DNA from: Aquilonibacter sp963820185 | GTDB taxonomy: Bacteria; Vulcanimicrobiota; Vulcanimicrobiia; Vulcanimicrobiales; Vulcanimicrobiaceae | Assembly: GCA_963820185.1 (NCBI GenBank) | Contig: CAWFYV010000007.1 | Location: 594,771-658,770, forward strand | DNA length: 64,000 nucleotides | Direction of reading: 5' to 3' | In this document: positions 44,740-54,237 of the stretch, piece after piece | Layout of the letters: every line of letters starts with the position of its first letter | Numbering within the stretch: the stretch's first letter is position 1 | The notes under the pieces: generated by a model | The model's input: only the letters and a program-made list of their open reading frames with translations | Database searches by the model: none | What the model was told of the DNA's origin: nothing | Made by a program: the position numbers and the translations under genes

Positions 44740-44995
44740 GCACCTGGGCGAGCAGATTCGCAACGATGAGTTGAATGACGAAGTACGTCAAGACGGTTGG
44801 GCTCGCAATCGTTCCGACAAAGTTCTGCCCGGTTACGAGTAGCGCAAGGCCGAAGTTGCGTGAGACTGCCTGTGCGCGCCGACCGGGCAACAGTGCGCCG
44901 GGTGCGCGCGAGGGCGACGGCTTGGGCGGCACGGCGCGGACCTGCCCGGCGGGCCGCATCGGGTAACCATCGGCGTACCTGTCGTGCCCGTTCAT
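44669..44995 (-). pseudogene. 3' end of a bile-acid/Na+ symporter-like gene, cut at the contig-type boundary
   Basis: The C-terminal 70 residues (RNFGLALLVTGQNF, then PTVLTYFVIQLIVANLLAQV) resemble the last helices of BASS-family transporters, which need about 300 residues. Upstream of about 44,890 the frame enters high-G+C Pro/Arg-rich sequence (MNGHDRYADGYPMRPAG) unrelated to a transporter. The gene is therefore cut where the two DNA types meet. Confidence 0.5.
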
Positions 44996-45000
44996 TTCGG
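44880..45000. other. Boundary between the two genome types
   Basis: To the left: Eremiobacterota-like genes at moderate G+C. To the right: actinobacterial mobile genes at higher G+C. No att site, IS end or tRNA is seen exactly at the boundary. Confidence 0.6.
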
Positions 45001-45512
45001 CGCCTGGCTAACTAGCGGAGCCGCGAGGCGGCTGAAGGCGTTGCCGGGAGCTCGCGATCCCACCTCGCACGCCTGGCCCACATCGGCCGCCTGCCGGGCG
45101 CCCACCGTGGCAGTACTGGCCGTGCTCATAGCGGCAACTGCCGCTCTGATGGCCCGGGCCGCTGGCCCTGTTGTCACCAGGCCGCGAACCAGCACTTGCG
45201 GCACAGAGCGGGGGACGACATCGCGCATTCTGCGTAACGCCTAGCGAGTAACCCACAGTCTGTGGACGGCGATGTGGAGATAAATCACAACCGTGCAACA
45301 TCGCGTGCCTGACAGCCTTGAAGTTGTCATCGCGCAGTGGGCCAAGGAAAGCGACCCACGTCCGGCACACCCTGCGGGGGGTTGACGTCTCGCTGCTGCG
45401 GGTGCTGAGCCTCGCGGCCCGGCGGCCGGGGAAAACCCCCCCGGGTAGCTTCACCTGCCGGGGCCGCCGACCGCGCAGCGCCGTCGGCTAGCCGACTTGC
45501 AGCCGGTCGCGT
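45000..45512. other. Stretch without a supported gene
   Basis: Only short Arg/Ala/Pro-rich frames on both strands. A small dyad CCACAGTCTGTGG lies near 45,251-45,263. No coding call made. Confidence 0.5.
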
Positions 45513-45991
45513 TCACTGCCCTTGCTCTGTCCGCCATTCATCAACTGCCTGGCCGAATGGGCTCACAGGACTGACATCAAGACCGGGCTGTTCCAGGTTG
45601 TCGAAGCTGTCCACAGTCCAGCCGGCCGACCCGAACGCCCGGACCAGGGGCGCCGCCTGGTAGGTGCCCGGCGCAGGCACACGGAGCACCGCGGTAACGG
45701 CCGGCAGGTCGTCCGCGCCTGCCGAACCGGGTAATGCTCCAGATGCTGGACCTGATGAAACGGGCCTTTCCCGGGCCACCAAGCACCGGCGTGCCGATCT
45801 TCTGTCAGCCCCGCAATCGCTACATAGTCACCCGGCTGCGGTACCACGCTGACACGGAACGCATCCTCGATGGTGACGGAACCCACCAGAGCGCCTGAGT
45901 CCTCCGCGAACTCGATCCTGAAACCATCAGCACGGTCACGGCGCATCCCCCTCCGGCATCTCATCACCGGCTCGGCTAGATGCAGAACCAT
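45513..45991 (-). CDS. Hypothetical actinobacterial protein, one frameshift
   Basis: Two frames join near 45,720: the N-terminal part with FRIEFAEDSGALVGSVTIED, PGDYVAIAGLTEDRHAGAWW and VQHLEHYPVR, and the C-terminal part with VRAFGSAGWTVDSFDN and VSPFGQAVDEWRTEQGQ. About 140-150 residues in total. No family recognised. It is the first convincing gene on the actinobacterial side. Confidence 0.45.
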
Positions 45992-46364
45992 AGCGCGGTG
46001 ATACGGCCCCAGCCGCAGGTACCGCCACGTTGTAACATCCCGGTTTCCGGCGCGGTCTTCAGCGGGTCATCGGTGCCGGCATAGAGTGCGGTAGCGAGGG
46101 TTCGCGAGGGTCTCCGCACGCATCGTGGGTTCGAATCCCCGCGCTCCGCACCAGGGTTACCGACAGAACTGCCGGTGTCATACCGACAGAACTGTGGCGG
46201 TGGCCTGATTTTTAGTATGGCGCCGGGTTCTGACACCGGCGCTGGCTGCTGTGCGGCCGGGCCGGGGAGCGCCGGCGGGGTGGATGCGGGGCTGCGGGCT
46301 GGCCTGGGACGCGGCTGACCCGCCGGGCTGACGGTAATTAAGGTGGCGTGGGCTGCTGTGCCTG
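45992..46364. other. Intergenic stretch holding a tRNA 3' fragment
   Basis: Apart from the tRNA-like piece at 46,119-46,152, no gene is supported. The minus frame here is the usual shadow of tRNA sequence. Confidence 0.5.
46119..46152 (+). other. tRNA 3'-end fragment (attachment-site-like)
   Basis: GGGTTCGAATCCCCGCGC then TCCGCACCA: T loop, acceptor 3' strand and CCA. The 5' half of a tRNA is absent and the T-stem 5' strand does not pair well, so this is a fragment of the kind left by tRNA-targeted integration. Confidence 0.55.
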
Positions 46365-48005
46365 TCAGCCGTCGGGGAGGTAGTCGCGCAGGCTTGAACG
46401 GCGGCGCCGTGCCCGCTGGGTAATGCGGGCCTTGCCGCGGGTGGTGAGGGCCCGCCAGGCGCGGATCTTGCGGATGTTGGCGGCCATCAGCAGCAGTGCG
46501 GTGAACAGGGATTGGGCGGCGATGCCGCGGACGCGGCGCCGGGCGGGCGCGGCGAGGGCCTGGTGGGCGGGGTCTTTGGCGTAGCCGTTGAGGCCCTCGA
46601 TCGTGTTGCGCAAGGTGGCGTAGGTCTTGTGCCAGGCGGGGCTGCCGTAGGGCAGGTCCTGGCGGTAGCGGGCGCCGATGTCCGGGGCGATGGTGATCGC
46701 GGTCTGGGTGCAGATCCTGGGCGGTTCTGCCGGTGGCTGCAAGACCTTGGGACGCCCGTCGCGGGGTGAGGTCGAGGCCTGGCGCAGCGGGCAGATCAGC
46801 CGGGGGCGATGGCCTGTGGCCGGGCAGGACAGCCGCCGGTAGCCGCCGGCGTCGGGGCCGTCTTTGCGTTTGAGCTGGTAGCAGGCGCGGGCGGTGATCT
46901 GCTGGTCGTAGAGGTCGCGGGTGATGGCATGGCCGCGCAGGCCGGTGGTGGCGGTGATCAGCGGCCCGGGCAGGGCGGGGCAGTACCAGGTGCCCTCGAC
47001 CAGGATGGCGCCGCCGGTACTGGCCTGGATGCCGAGCTGGTCGATCCGGTAGTCCATGACCGGCCGGTAGCCCAGGGCGCGGGCGGGCAGCTGGAATCGC
47101 CCGGGTAGCGCCGCGGTATAAGCACGGTCGTAGCCGAGCCAGCCGGGCTTGTGCCCGCGGGCGGCGACGGAGGCCAGCACGCGGGCGCCGGTGCCGCCGG
47201 GGTCTTCGCCGGGCCGGGCCAGCGCCAGGGCGATGGCCAGATCCGGGTGCGCGGGCGGCGCGCCGGGCGGGCGGGCCATGGTGGCGATGGTGGCCTCCAG
47301 CGCCCAGGAGATCTTGCGCAGCGGCTTGCCCTTGTCGTCCTCACGCTCGCGGTGATCGCCTTCGCGGACGTACCAGCCGCCGTCGGGGTCGCTGGCGCAC
47401 AGCCCGGTGCGCCTGGACGGGCCGCGGGAAAACAGCGGCACCGGGGTGGCGTCCAGGCCGGTGCAGCCGTCGTATGCTCCGAGTTCGTCGCCGGTGAGGG
47501 CGGAGATGCTGGCTTCGATCAGGGCGTTGAGGAAGGCTTCCAGCCGGCCGCGGGCCGCTTCGGCCTGGCCGGGGGTCATCGGCCTGGTGCGGGCTTTGAG
47601 GTCCTGCTCGGTCAGGCGCCGGTTTTTCGGCAGCGCTGAGGGGTCCATCACCGAGCAGATGGCGCCGAAGCAGTAGCGGACCCGGCGGTAGGCGGCCAGG
47701 AATGCCCGCTCGGTAGTGGCGGTGCCGGGGACGCCGAGCAGCCGGCGGGAGGTCTGGGATAGCTGGCAGAACAGCAGCCGGGTGGCGTCGGTGAGGAACA
47801 GGGGCCGGTCATCCAGCGCCAGGCAGAGCAGCGCGGTGAGCACGGCGCGCACCGGCAGCGGGCGGGGGCGTCCGGTGCGGTGGGCCAGCGCGGCCTCGAT
47901 GACGGGGGCCTTGCCGGAGCGGTCGATCAGCTCGGCGGCGAAGGCCGCCGTCTGGTCGCTGACGCCACAGCCGGGCGGCGGCAGCATCAGGCCGGCGCCG
48001 CTCAC
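46365..48005 (-). CDS. Transposase-like protein (actinobacterial IS1182-like/DDE family)
   Basis: 546 residues, intact. The N-terminal half is helical, with VRAVLTALLCLALDDRPLFL. The middle has LGAYDGCTGLDATPVPLF and LASVAARGHKPGWLGYDRAY, which look like the Asp-containing strands of a DDE nuclease fold. The C-terminus has KTYATLRNTIEGLNGYAKDP and ALLLMAANIRKIRAWR, typical of transposase tails. It overlaps the tyrosine recombinase gene by four bases (ATGA); the two plus a DUF6788 gene form a recurrent actinobacterial mobile cassette. Confidence 0.65.
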   Translation of the reverse strand: MSGAGLMLPPPGCGVSDQTAAFAAELIDRSGKAPVIEAALAHRTGRPRPLPVRAVLTALLCLALDDRPLFLTDATRLLFCQLSQTSRRLLGVPGTATTERAFLAAYRRVRYCFGAICSVMDPSALPKNRRLTEQDLKARTRPMTPGQAEAARGRLEAFLNALIEASISALTGDELGAYDGCTGLDATPVPLFSRGPSRRTGLCASDPDGGWYVREGDHREREDDKGKPLRKISWALEATIATMARPPGAPPAHPDLAIALALARPGEDPGGTGARVLASVAARGHKPGWLGYDRAYTAALPGRFQLPARALGYRPVMDYRIDQLGIQASTGGAILVEGTWYCPALPGPLITATTGLRGHAITRDLYDQQITARACYQLKRKDGPDAGGYRRLSCPATGHRPRLICPLRQASTSPRDGRPKVLQPPAEPPRICTQTAITIAPDIGARYRQDLPYGSPAWHKTYATLRNTIEGLNGYAKDPAHQALAAPARRRVRGIAAQSLFTALLLMAANIRKIRAWRALTTRGKARITQRARRRRSSLRDYLPDG

Positions 48006-48856
48006 CGGCTGCGCTCCGCCCGGCAGCGGGTCCGCAGGGCGCCCTTGGAGGAGCTGATGCCCGGCACGTGCCGGGCATAGCGGGCCAGCGACCCGGCCTC
48101 GGCGATCCCGGTGACCGCGAGCAGCACCGGGACGGGGGTGCCCGCGGCCAGGTGGTCGCAGATGAAGCTGGACCGGGCCCGGCGCAGCGACAGCCGCGGC
48201 GCGGCCGGGTCAGCGGACAGGCCCAGGGCGAAGTTGGTGACGAAGTTCTTATAGGACCGGTCAGCCGGGCCAGGGCGGAACACGGACCCGCTGCCCGCGC
48301 CGCGGGCTAGCTCGCCCGCCCGGCCGGCGTAACGCGAGGCGACCGGCACCACCCGCGCGGGCGGCCCGCTGACCTGAACCATCACCTGGCGGCCGTGCCG
48401 GACGATGTCATCGCCGCGCAGCGCCACCAGCTCGCCGGGCCGCAGCCCGGCCCCGATCCCGAACACCACCATCGCCAGCGCCGAGGAGCGTTTCGCCGGG
48501 TCGCGCTGGGCAGCCGCGACCGCGGCCAGCTCGGCCCGCTCGGCTGGCGAGTACGGCGCCGGCGCCCTCGCGCCCGGGAACGGCGTCGCCCGCTGCCCCG
48601 CCGGGCCGTGCGCCGCTTCGGCGAGCCGGTACAGCGCCGACCGGTAGGTGCCCCGGGTCGCCGGTGCCCGGCCCGCAAGGCCGGCCACGCAGAACGCCTC
48701 GATCACGTCATAGTCGAGCAGGAACTCCCCGGTGGCCGGGACTCCCCGGGTATCGGCGAACCGGGACAGCCCGCGCAGCGCGGGGGCGGTCACCCTGCCT
48801 GCCGGCAGCATGCGCAAGCCCGCGCCCGCCGTATCTTCCCCGGGAGGGGCGGCCAT
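48002..48856 (-). CDS. Tyrosine recombinase of the mobile cassette
   Basis: 284 residues. The catalytic Arg is in GIGAGLRPGELVALRGDDIV; the second box reads SLRRARSSFICDHL, with Leu where His is usual; the Tyr is in SLARYARHVPGISS. N-terminal SAM-like domain in residues 25-120. Coupled to the downstream transposase-like gene. Divergent from the DUF6788 gene. Confidence 0.75.
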   Translation of the reverse strand: MAAPPGEDTAGAGLRMLPAGRVTAPALRGLSRFADTRGVPATGEFLLDYDVIEAFCVAGLAGRAPATRGTYRSALYRLAEAAHGPAGQRATPFPGARAPAPYSPAERAELAAVAAAQRDPAKRSSALAMVVFGIGAGLRPGELVALRGDDIVRHGRQVMVQVSGPPARVVPVASRYAGRAGELARGAGSGSVFRPGPADRSYKNFVTNFALGLSADPAAPRLSLRRARSSFICDHLAAGTPVPVLLAVTGIAEAGSLARYARHVPGISSSKGALRTRCRAERSR

Positions 48857-48929
48857 GCTTGAAATGTAGTGACATCAAGCAGGCCAGCGGGGGATGCCGC
48901 CGGCGCGGCGGATAAGGAATCCTGTCACC

Positions 48930-49274
48930 ATGAACGACCTGGCCCGCCGCCACCAGCAGATCCAGGCCGAGCTTGCCCGGATCGGCATCACCCTGCCCGG
49001 CTCGCTCACCAGCCGCACCACCCGCTGCCAGCGGTCCGGCTGCCACTGCCGCGCCAGCCCGCCGGTCCTCCACGGCCCCTACCCCACCTGGACCCGCAAA
49101 GCCGGCTCCCGCTCCATCACCAAGACCCTCACCCCTCAAGAAGCCGAACGGCTCCGCCCCTACTTCACCGCCCACCGCCGCCTGCGCCAGCTCATCACCG
49201 AACTCGAAGCCATCTCCATCGAACTCGCCAGCCGGCCCGCAACACCCAGAACGCCGGGAGATCAGCCCGCTTAA
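48930..49274 (+). CDS. DUF6788-like protein of the mobile cassette
   Basis: 114 residues from ATG 48930. Helical N-terminus (RRHQQIQAELARIGITLPGS), a Cys pair (RTTRCQRSGCHC) followed by GPYPTWTRKAGSRSITKTLT, then a coiled helix LRQLITELEAISIELASRP. The layout is that of small proteins found next to recombinases in actinobacterial mobile islands, probably DNA-binding. Divergent from the recombinase. Confidence 0.7.
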   Translation: MNDLARRHQQIQAELARIGITLPGSLTSRTTRCQRSGCHCRASPPVLHGPYPTWTRKAGSRSITKTLTPQEAERLRPYFTAHRRLRQLITELEAISIELASRPATPRTPGDQPA

Positions 49275-49540
49275 CGCGGGATCAGCCCTCCAAGAACATC
49301 CCGTAACCGCTGATCAGCAGGGTTCTGTCGTTGGCCCGCACCAGCGCTTGAGATCGTAGGGTCTCATCCGCCCATCCGGCGCTGAGAATGTGGCGATCGG
49401 TTTCTGGAGAAATCCTGGAGACGATCTTGAGATTGAGACCTCTGGACGCCATCACAGACCAACGCAAACCAACGCTCTGACCTGTGTCTTTGGCGCAGTC
49501 AGCAGGTCGGCGATCTTCCAGGGCCTAATTCGGGACGAAG
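49275..49540. other. Stretch without a supported gene, leading to the tRNA-Pro att
   Basis: Short frames only. No promoter or RNA recognised. Confidence 0.4.
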
Positions 49541-49572
49541 AGGCCGCCGGTTCAAATCCGGCCACCCCGACC
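49541..49572 (+). other. tRNA-Pro 3'-end fragment, likely att site of the AICE
   Basis: CGCCGGTTCAAATCCGGC then CACCCCGACC: T arm and acceptor 3' strand of tRNA-Pro (5' partner CGGGGTG). pSAM2 integrates in a tRNA-Pro gene, and an integrase of that element type follows, so this is the expected attL/attR. The rest of the tRNA is absent here. Confidence 0.7.
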
Positions 49573-49694
49573 CAAGAAGCCGCAGGTCACAAGTAATCTC
49601 CTGTGATCTGCGGTTTTTGATCTGGCCCCAATGTCCGATTTTGGGAGCCAAATGGGAGTGGGCATCTGCCCGCATGCGACGGCCGAGGGAGCTT

Positions 49695-50473
49695 GTGAGC
49701 ATGACCTCGGTTGATATCGCGGACCCGGAGGCGGCACTTGAGAAGGTCCACACGTTTATCGCGCTGCTGGATCAGAACCATGATTAGTGGGATGCGGCAG
49801 GCTCAGGTGTTGTCGTCGGCGCAACAGTTCTGCAGCGGCAGGACAGAAGGTAACGACCGCCCAGATTCAAGAGCGATTGCCGCTCATCAAGCGGATCGCA
49901 GCTCGGGCGGATGCTGATCTAGCTTCCAAGATGGAACTAGGTCACAGTGGCTACAGCTGGCCTTACCACACCATCCGAGAGGCCTCTCAGCAGCTCGCGG
50001 GCTTGCTGAGTTCGCTTGAGGAAGCGGAGCAGATCCTCGGGCCGCGAGGTCCGAAGTTGTCAGCAGCAAACTTGCACCCATGGATCTGGAACGCGGCCGT
50101 GAGCCTCTGGGACAACGGATACCGTCGTGAAGCCGTCCAGGCAGGGGCAACAGCTCTGTTTGACCAGCACCTTCCCGCGAAGCTCGGGGTACCGGGACCA
50201 CCGTCCGCAAAGGATCGCGTCGGCCAGGCCTTCTCAACTGACCCACCGTCGCCCGGGAAGCCGCGGCTTCGGCTGGACGACTACCCGGAACCGTCCCCGA
50301 ACTGGACTAGCCAGCATGAAGGTGCCAAGTTCTTCGGCATGGGGTGCGCCCAGCTCATCCGGAATCTGGCCACACACACCGGTGCCCAGCCGGACGAGCA
50401 GAGCGCGCTTGAGCAACTCGCGGCCCTCAGTGGACTCGCCCGACTGATCGACCGGGCGAAGGTAGTGCACTAG
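49695..50473 (+). CDS. TIGR02391 (Ymh-like) protein, frameshifted at the 5' end
   Basis: The C-terminal 200 residues are intact: LHPWIWNAAVSLWDNGYRRE, then AVQAGATALFDQHLPAKLG and HEGAKFFGMGCAQLIRNLAT, the TIGR02391 signature; such proteins are common on mobile elements. The N-terminus appears split: TSVDIADPEAALEKVHTFIA from GTG 49695/ATG 49701 ends at a TAG at 49785, and coding resumes in other frames (LSSAQQFCSG, then TTAQIQERLPLIKRI). Stand-alone start would be GTG 49787. Convergent with the integrase gene (four-base overlap). Confidence 0.65.
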
Positions 50474-52083
50474 CGTCGCCGACGACGCCGCTCTTCTCCC
50501 TTTGGGACCAACCGGGGAGCGAACGGGCCGCTAGTCGGCTGGACACCGGCCAGCAGCCGGTTCAGCAGCGGCACCGCGGACACTGGCGAGAGCGCGGCGC
50601 GCTGGCGTAGCGACTGTTCCCAGCGGGCTTGTAGCGCGGCCTTCAGTTCCTCGCGCATGGCCGGGCTGACGTGGCCGTACACGCCGCGCATGCCGGGTTC
50701 GTCGTGGCCTAGCCGCTCGGACTTGAGCACGTCGGCTATCTGGTCTTCGTCCATCCACACCTTGAGGCCGTGCCGCAGGCCGTGCGGGGTCAGGCCCTTG
50801 ATGATCGGCGCCCACGACGCAACAGCCAGGTCTTCGCCTGGTACCTGGCCGGAACCCGGGCACCGGTCGCCGTTGCTCTTGTGCGAGATCACCAGGCCGT
50901 CGAGGCGGCGCGGGAACGCGCGGCGGCAGACGGCGCACCGGGCGGTCTCAGGGTCGCTGACGAACCGGGCGACCCCCCGGCCAGTCGGCGGCACGAACTC
51001 TTCCCCGGGCACGGCAGCGGGCCACGCCGCGAGGGGCAGCCCGGGGAACGGCGCGCTGGCGTCGATCAGGACGGGCCGCGCCGACCGGTGCGACCGTTCG
51101 GGATACCAGCCGTCGGCGGCCGGGTGAAAGTAGCGTTCGCCGTAGGGGCCCGCCGGTAGTGGGCACCGCCGGGGCTGAGGAACATGTACTCCCGCCCGTG
51201 CACCATGTCGTTCCCGACGCGGGTCCGGCGGCTTCCTCGAACTTGCGGCAGGTGCAGCGGCGGCCCTTGATCTGCGTCTTGTGCCAGGCGAGCAGTTCGG
51301 CGAGGAACGGCGGCAGGTCGGCGGGCCGGATCGACCCGTCTTTCGGCCGCCCGCGGTAGAAGTGCCCGCCCAACTCGTACAGCTTCCACTGGATATCGAG
51401 CGCGTCGCCCGTCCATGTAGTCGGGCAGCACGTAGTCAGGCGATCAGCCCGCTGACCTCACTCCACCGCATACCGGTGTAGCCGCCGGTGACGCCCAGGA
51501 GGAAATCCTCATCCCGGCCCGTGAGCGCGGCCAGCCGCTCGGCGATCAGGAGCACTTGAAGCGGGGTCGCCCAGACCTTCTCGGCTTGCTCGTGGTGCTC
51601 GATACGGCGCTGCCCTTTCCGGCCCTTTCCTCGTTTGCGAGCGGCCGGGTTAACCTTGATATGCCGCGGTATCGCGTCATTGAGGATCGTGGTGAGCGTC
51701 GTACGGGCGTCTTTCGCCGTACGCCGCGCGAACCCAGCTGCCATGATCTCCCGCTCCCACTTGCCTACTTCCTCGGCGGTGATATCGGCCAGCGCCCAAG
51801 TGCCGAACTTCGGGAGAATGTGAACCTCGATCGCATATCTGTAGTTCGCCAGCGTGGTCGGCTCCAAGTCCTGAGCCGGATACCACTCGTTGACCCACTG
51901 GGTCAGCTTGATCCGACCAGCGCGCGGGTCATCGTATGTCCCGTTGTCGGCCGCGGCCTCCTGCGCCTGCCCGTACTTCTCAGCGGCCTTGCGTGTCCTG
52001 AATCCCGGCTTTGACGGTACGGTCCCGTCTGGCGCATGCCAGCGTGCCCGCCACAAATTGCCGCGCTTTTCTGCCCATGCCAT
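50470..52083 (-). CDS. int: AICE integrase (tyrosine recombinase), several frameshifts
   Basis: N-terminal 215 residues intact from ATG 52083: MAWAEKRGNLWRARWHAPDG (DNA-arm-binding), a core-binding domain, and the first catalytic Arg in GYTGMRWSEVSGL. The frame then breaks near 51,430, 51,150 and 51,000, but the C-terminus is clear: LTPHGLRHGLKVWMDEDQIA (HxxR), ERLGHDEPGMRGVYGHVS (His and Tyr), and a basic tail. Sized like pSAM2 Int plus a Cys-rich insert (CAVCRRAFP, CPGSG). It catalyses insertion at the tRNA-Pro att. Confidence 0.8.
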
Positions 52084-52201
52084 TTACCGCCCTCCTTTCC
52101 CGCCCTGATTAGGCGGCAGTCCGCTTACGGCGCGGCCCTTCCGGCCGAGGCCGCGGGCGCAGGTCATCGCCACTGTCCCGGTAGCCTGCCGTTCCTGAGT
52201 C

Positions 52202-52441
52202 TTACATCGGGTTGCTTTCGCGTCCCGGCAACAACGGCAGGCCGTGCTCGTTCATGCGAACGATTTCGGCGATATGCTCAGCCGTGAAGTGATACGCGCC
52301 GCCGAGCATGGTGAACGGTATTTCGCGGGCCGCGGCCCGGCGCTCTAGCCAGCTTTTTTTCACCCGCAGAATCACAGCGGCTTCGGCGACGGTATGAACC
52401 ACGGGCGTCAGATGCGGCTTCGCGGGTTTGCTCTGAATCAC
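52202..52441 (-). CDS. xis: Excisionase-like helix-turn-helix protein
   Basis: 79 residues from GTG 52441 with a strong GGGGAGG RBS. VVHTVAEAAVILRVKKSWLE, then RRAAAREIPFTMLGGAYHFT, is a MerR/excisionase-type winged helix. The start overlaps the repSA stop (GTGA), as in pSAM2-type elements where xis precedes int. Confidence 0.8.
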   Translation of the reverse strand: MIQSKPAKPHLTPVVHTVAEAAVILRVKKSWLERRAAAREIPFTMLGGAYHFTAEHIAEIVRMNEHGLPLLPGRESNPM

Positions 52442-54063
52442 GCCGCCTCCCCGGTTGCCGAAAGATCTTGGGGCAGGGTCCTCGTGGCCTGCTCGGCGTC
52501 TGGCTTCGGTCGAGGGCGGGGTGCCAGTGCTGGCGGTCGGCGACGACGTGCAGGAGCCGCCGGGCGTGTTCCATGTAGTCGGGGTCGCCGGGGGCGACGG
52601 GTTCCCAGGCGTAGCGGGCCGGGTCGGTGGCGGTCTGGCCGAGGGTGGCCAGGAGCCAGTTCTTGCGGTCGGCCCGGTGGTCGGCGAGCGTCTTACCGGA
52701 CCATTTGCGGGAGACCAGCACCCGGCGGCCGGCGTAGCCGAGGTACTCGCGACGGTGGGCTTTGCCTTTGCAGGCGCCGGGCTGCAGGCCGGGCCGGGCG
52801 TTCTTGGGCTGGATGCCGTAGCGGAGCCAGTTCGCGCACCGCGGCGAGCACGGCTCGTACCGCAGCGCCTCGGCCAGCCGGTCAACGTGGGCCCGCTGGG
52901 CGTCGGTGGCGGCCTGGTGGCAGTCGGCGACCTGCTTGGTGAGGTACTTGGTCAGGTAGCCGATGCACCGGGCGGCGTCCTTCGACCCGGCGAGCACGCC
53001 CTGGGCGTCGAACCGGTCCCCGAACCGGGCCACGTGCAGCGGCTCGTCCTCGGTCGCCGATGGCGTCCAGCGCGTCGTCCCAGGTGGGCAGGACCTCGCC
53101 GGTGGCCGGGTCGAGGTAGGTGGCCGTCTGCTCGTCCCAGACGGGCAGCTCGTCGCCGTCGAAGCGGACGACGGAGGTGTCCGGCCACCACACCTGGTGG
53201 TAGGTCGCGGCGAGGACCCGGCGCAGGTCGCGCGCGGGAGACGGTGCCGCGCATCGCCAGATGGATGTGCGGGGCGAGCCGCCGTTGCGGTTCGATGGCG
53301 GCGAAGTACTGCAGGTCGTAGCCGAGGAAGCGGCGCAGGTTCTGGATGAACCGGTCGAACAGGGCCGCGAAGTGCAGCGCGTCCCGTGCCGCCCGCTGCG
53401 TAGTCGTAGCTGGCCGGGTCGGCCGGGGTGCCGTCGCTCGCTGACCCGGCCGTAGCTGGGGCAGGTGAGCGTGACGAACAGCGAGGGCCGGAACTGTTTC
53501 CCGTCCGGGGTGGTGTAGGTCTTGCCGACCGTCCGGGCCGCGATCTTGCGGCGGGGCAGCGGCGCGGCGTCCTGGCGGCGCCGGGTGGTGCGGTGCCGCC
53601 GTACCGGCCGGGCGGGGAGCACGTTGCCGCGCATCCCGGCGTCGGTGATTTCGTCGTCGAGTTCGGCGGTCAGCTCGTCCAGGTCGCCGGTGTCCTGCCC
53701 GCCGTCGGCGGCCTGGTCGCGCATGGCTTGCGCCTCGGCGCGTTTTTCGATCCACCACTGCTGGTCCTCGGTGGCCTCGTCCGGGTCGATGACCGGTTCG
53801 TCGTCCAGGTGCCAGCCTTCCCGGCATTGCGCGGCCCGCAGGTTCCTGGCGCGTTCCGCGCACGCCGGGCACACCGCGGCCAGGGTGTGCCCGCACGGGA
53901 CGAGGATCTGCTCCACGGCCCCGGTGGCCAGGTCGGTGCGGCGCAGCTGCACCGGGCGGATGCAGGCGCCGTGCTCGACGGCCAGGTCCCGGACGACCTC
54001 GCGGGCCAGCGGCATCGCCAGCCGTTCGGCCCGGGTGGTCTTCCTCGTGCCGGTCTGGGTCAC
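52438..54063 (-). CDS. repSA: RepSA-type rolling-circle replication initiator, several frameshifts
   Basis: ATG 54063. The first frame has CGHTLAAVCPACAERARNLR (zinc fingers) and GKTYTTPDGKQFRPSLFVTL followed by TCPSYG. The second has FIQNLRRFLGYDLQYFAAIE and the HUH-type motif APHIHLAMRGT. The third has CIGYLTKYLTKQVADCHQAA and GYAGRRVLVSRKWSGKTLAD. The natural C-terminus, DLSATGEAA, ends at 52438 and overlaps xis. Breaks lie near 53,400, 53,050 and 52,500. Replicates the excised element. Confidence 0.78.
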
Positions 54064-54217
54064 CAGTCACCCCCGTCCAGGTCGCTCGTGGGTGCAGGGG
54101 CAGGGTGTAGCCGCACAGGCGGCATTCGAAGTGCATGCTGTCCAGGCCTTCGAGCAGGAACAGGCCAGTGCCGCACAGCGGGCAGGGTTCGTCGGTGCGC
54201 CAGGTCAGGTCCCTCAT
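54060..54217 (-). CDS. Small zinc-ribbon protein, one frameshift
   Basis: About 52 residues: MRDLTWRTDEPCPLCGTGLF, then MHFECRLCGYTLPLH, with two CxxC knuckles. The frame slips near 54,090, after which DLDGGDW ends at 54060, overlapping the repSA ATG. Typical of small genes between tra and rep in AICEs. Confidence 0.6.
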
Positions 54218-54237
54218 GCCGCCTCACCGCCCGCCGG

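Noticed and set aside
46077..46152. A complete tRNA gene
   Set aside because: The 5' acceptor strand and D arm are missing and the T stem pairs poorly; only a 3' fragment is supported.
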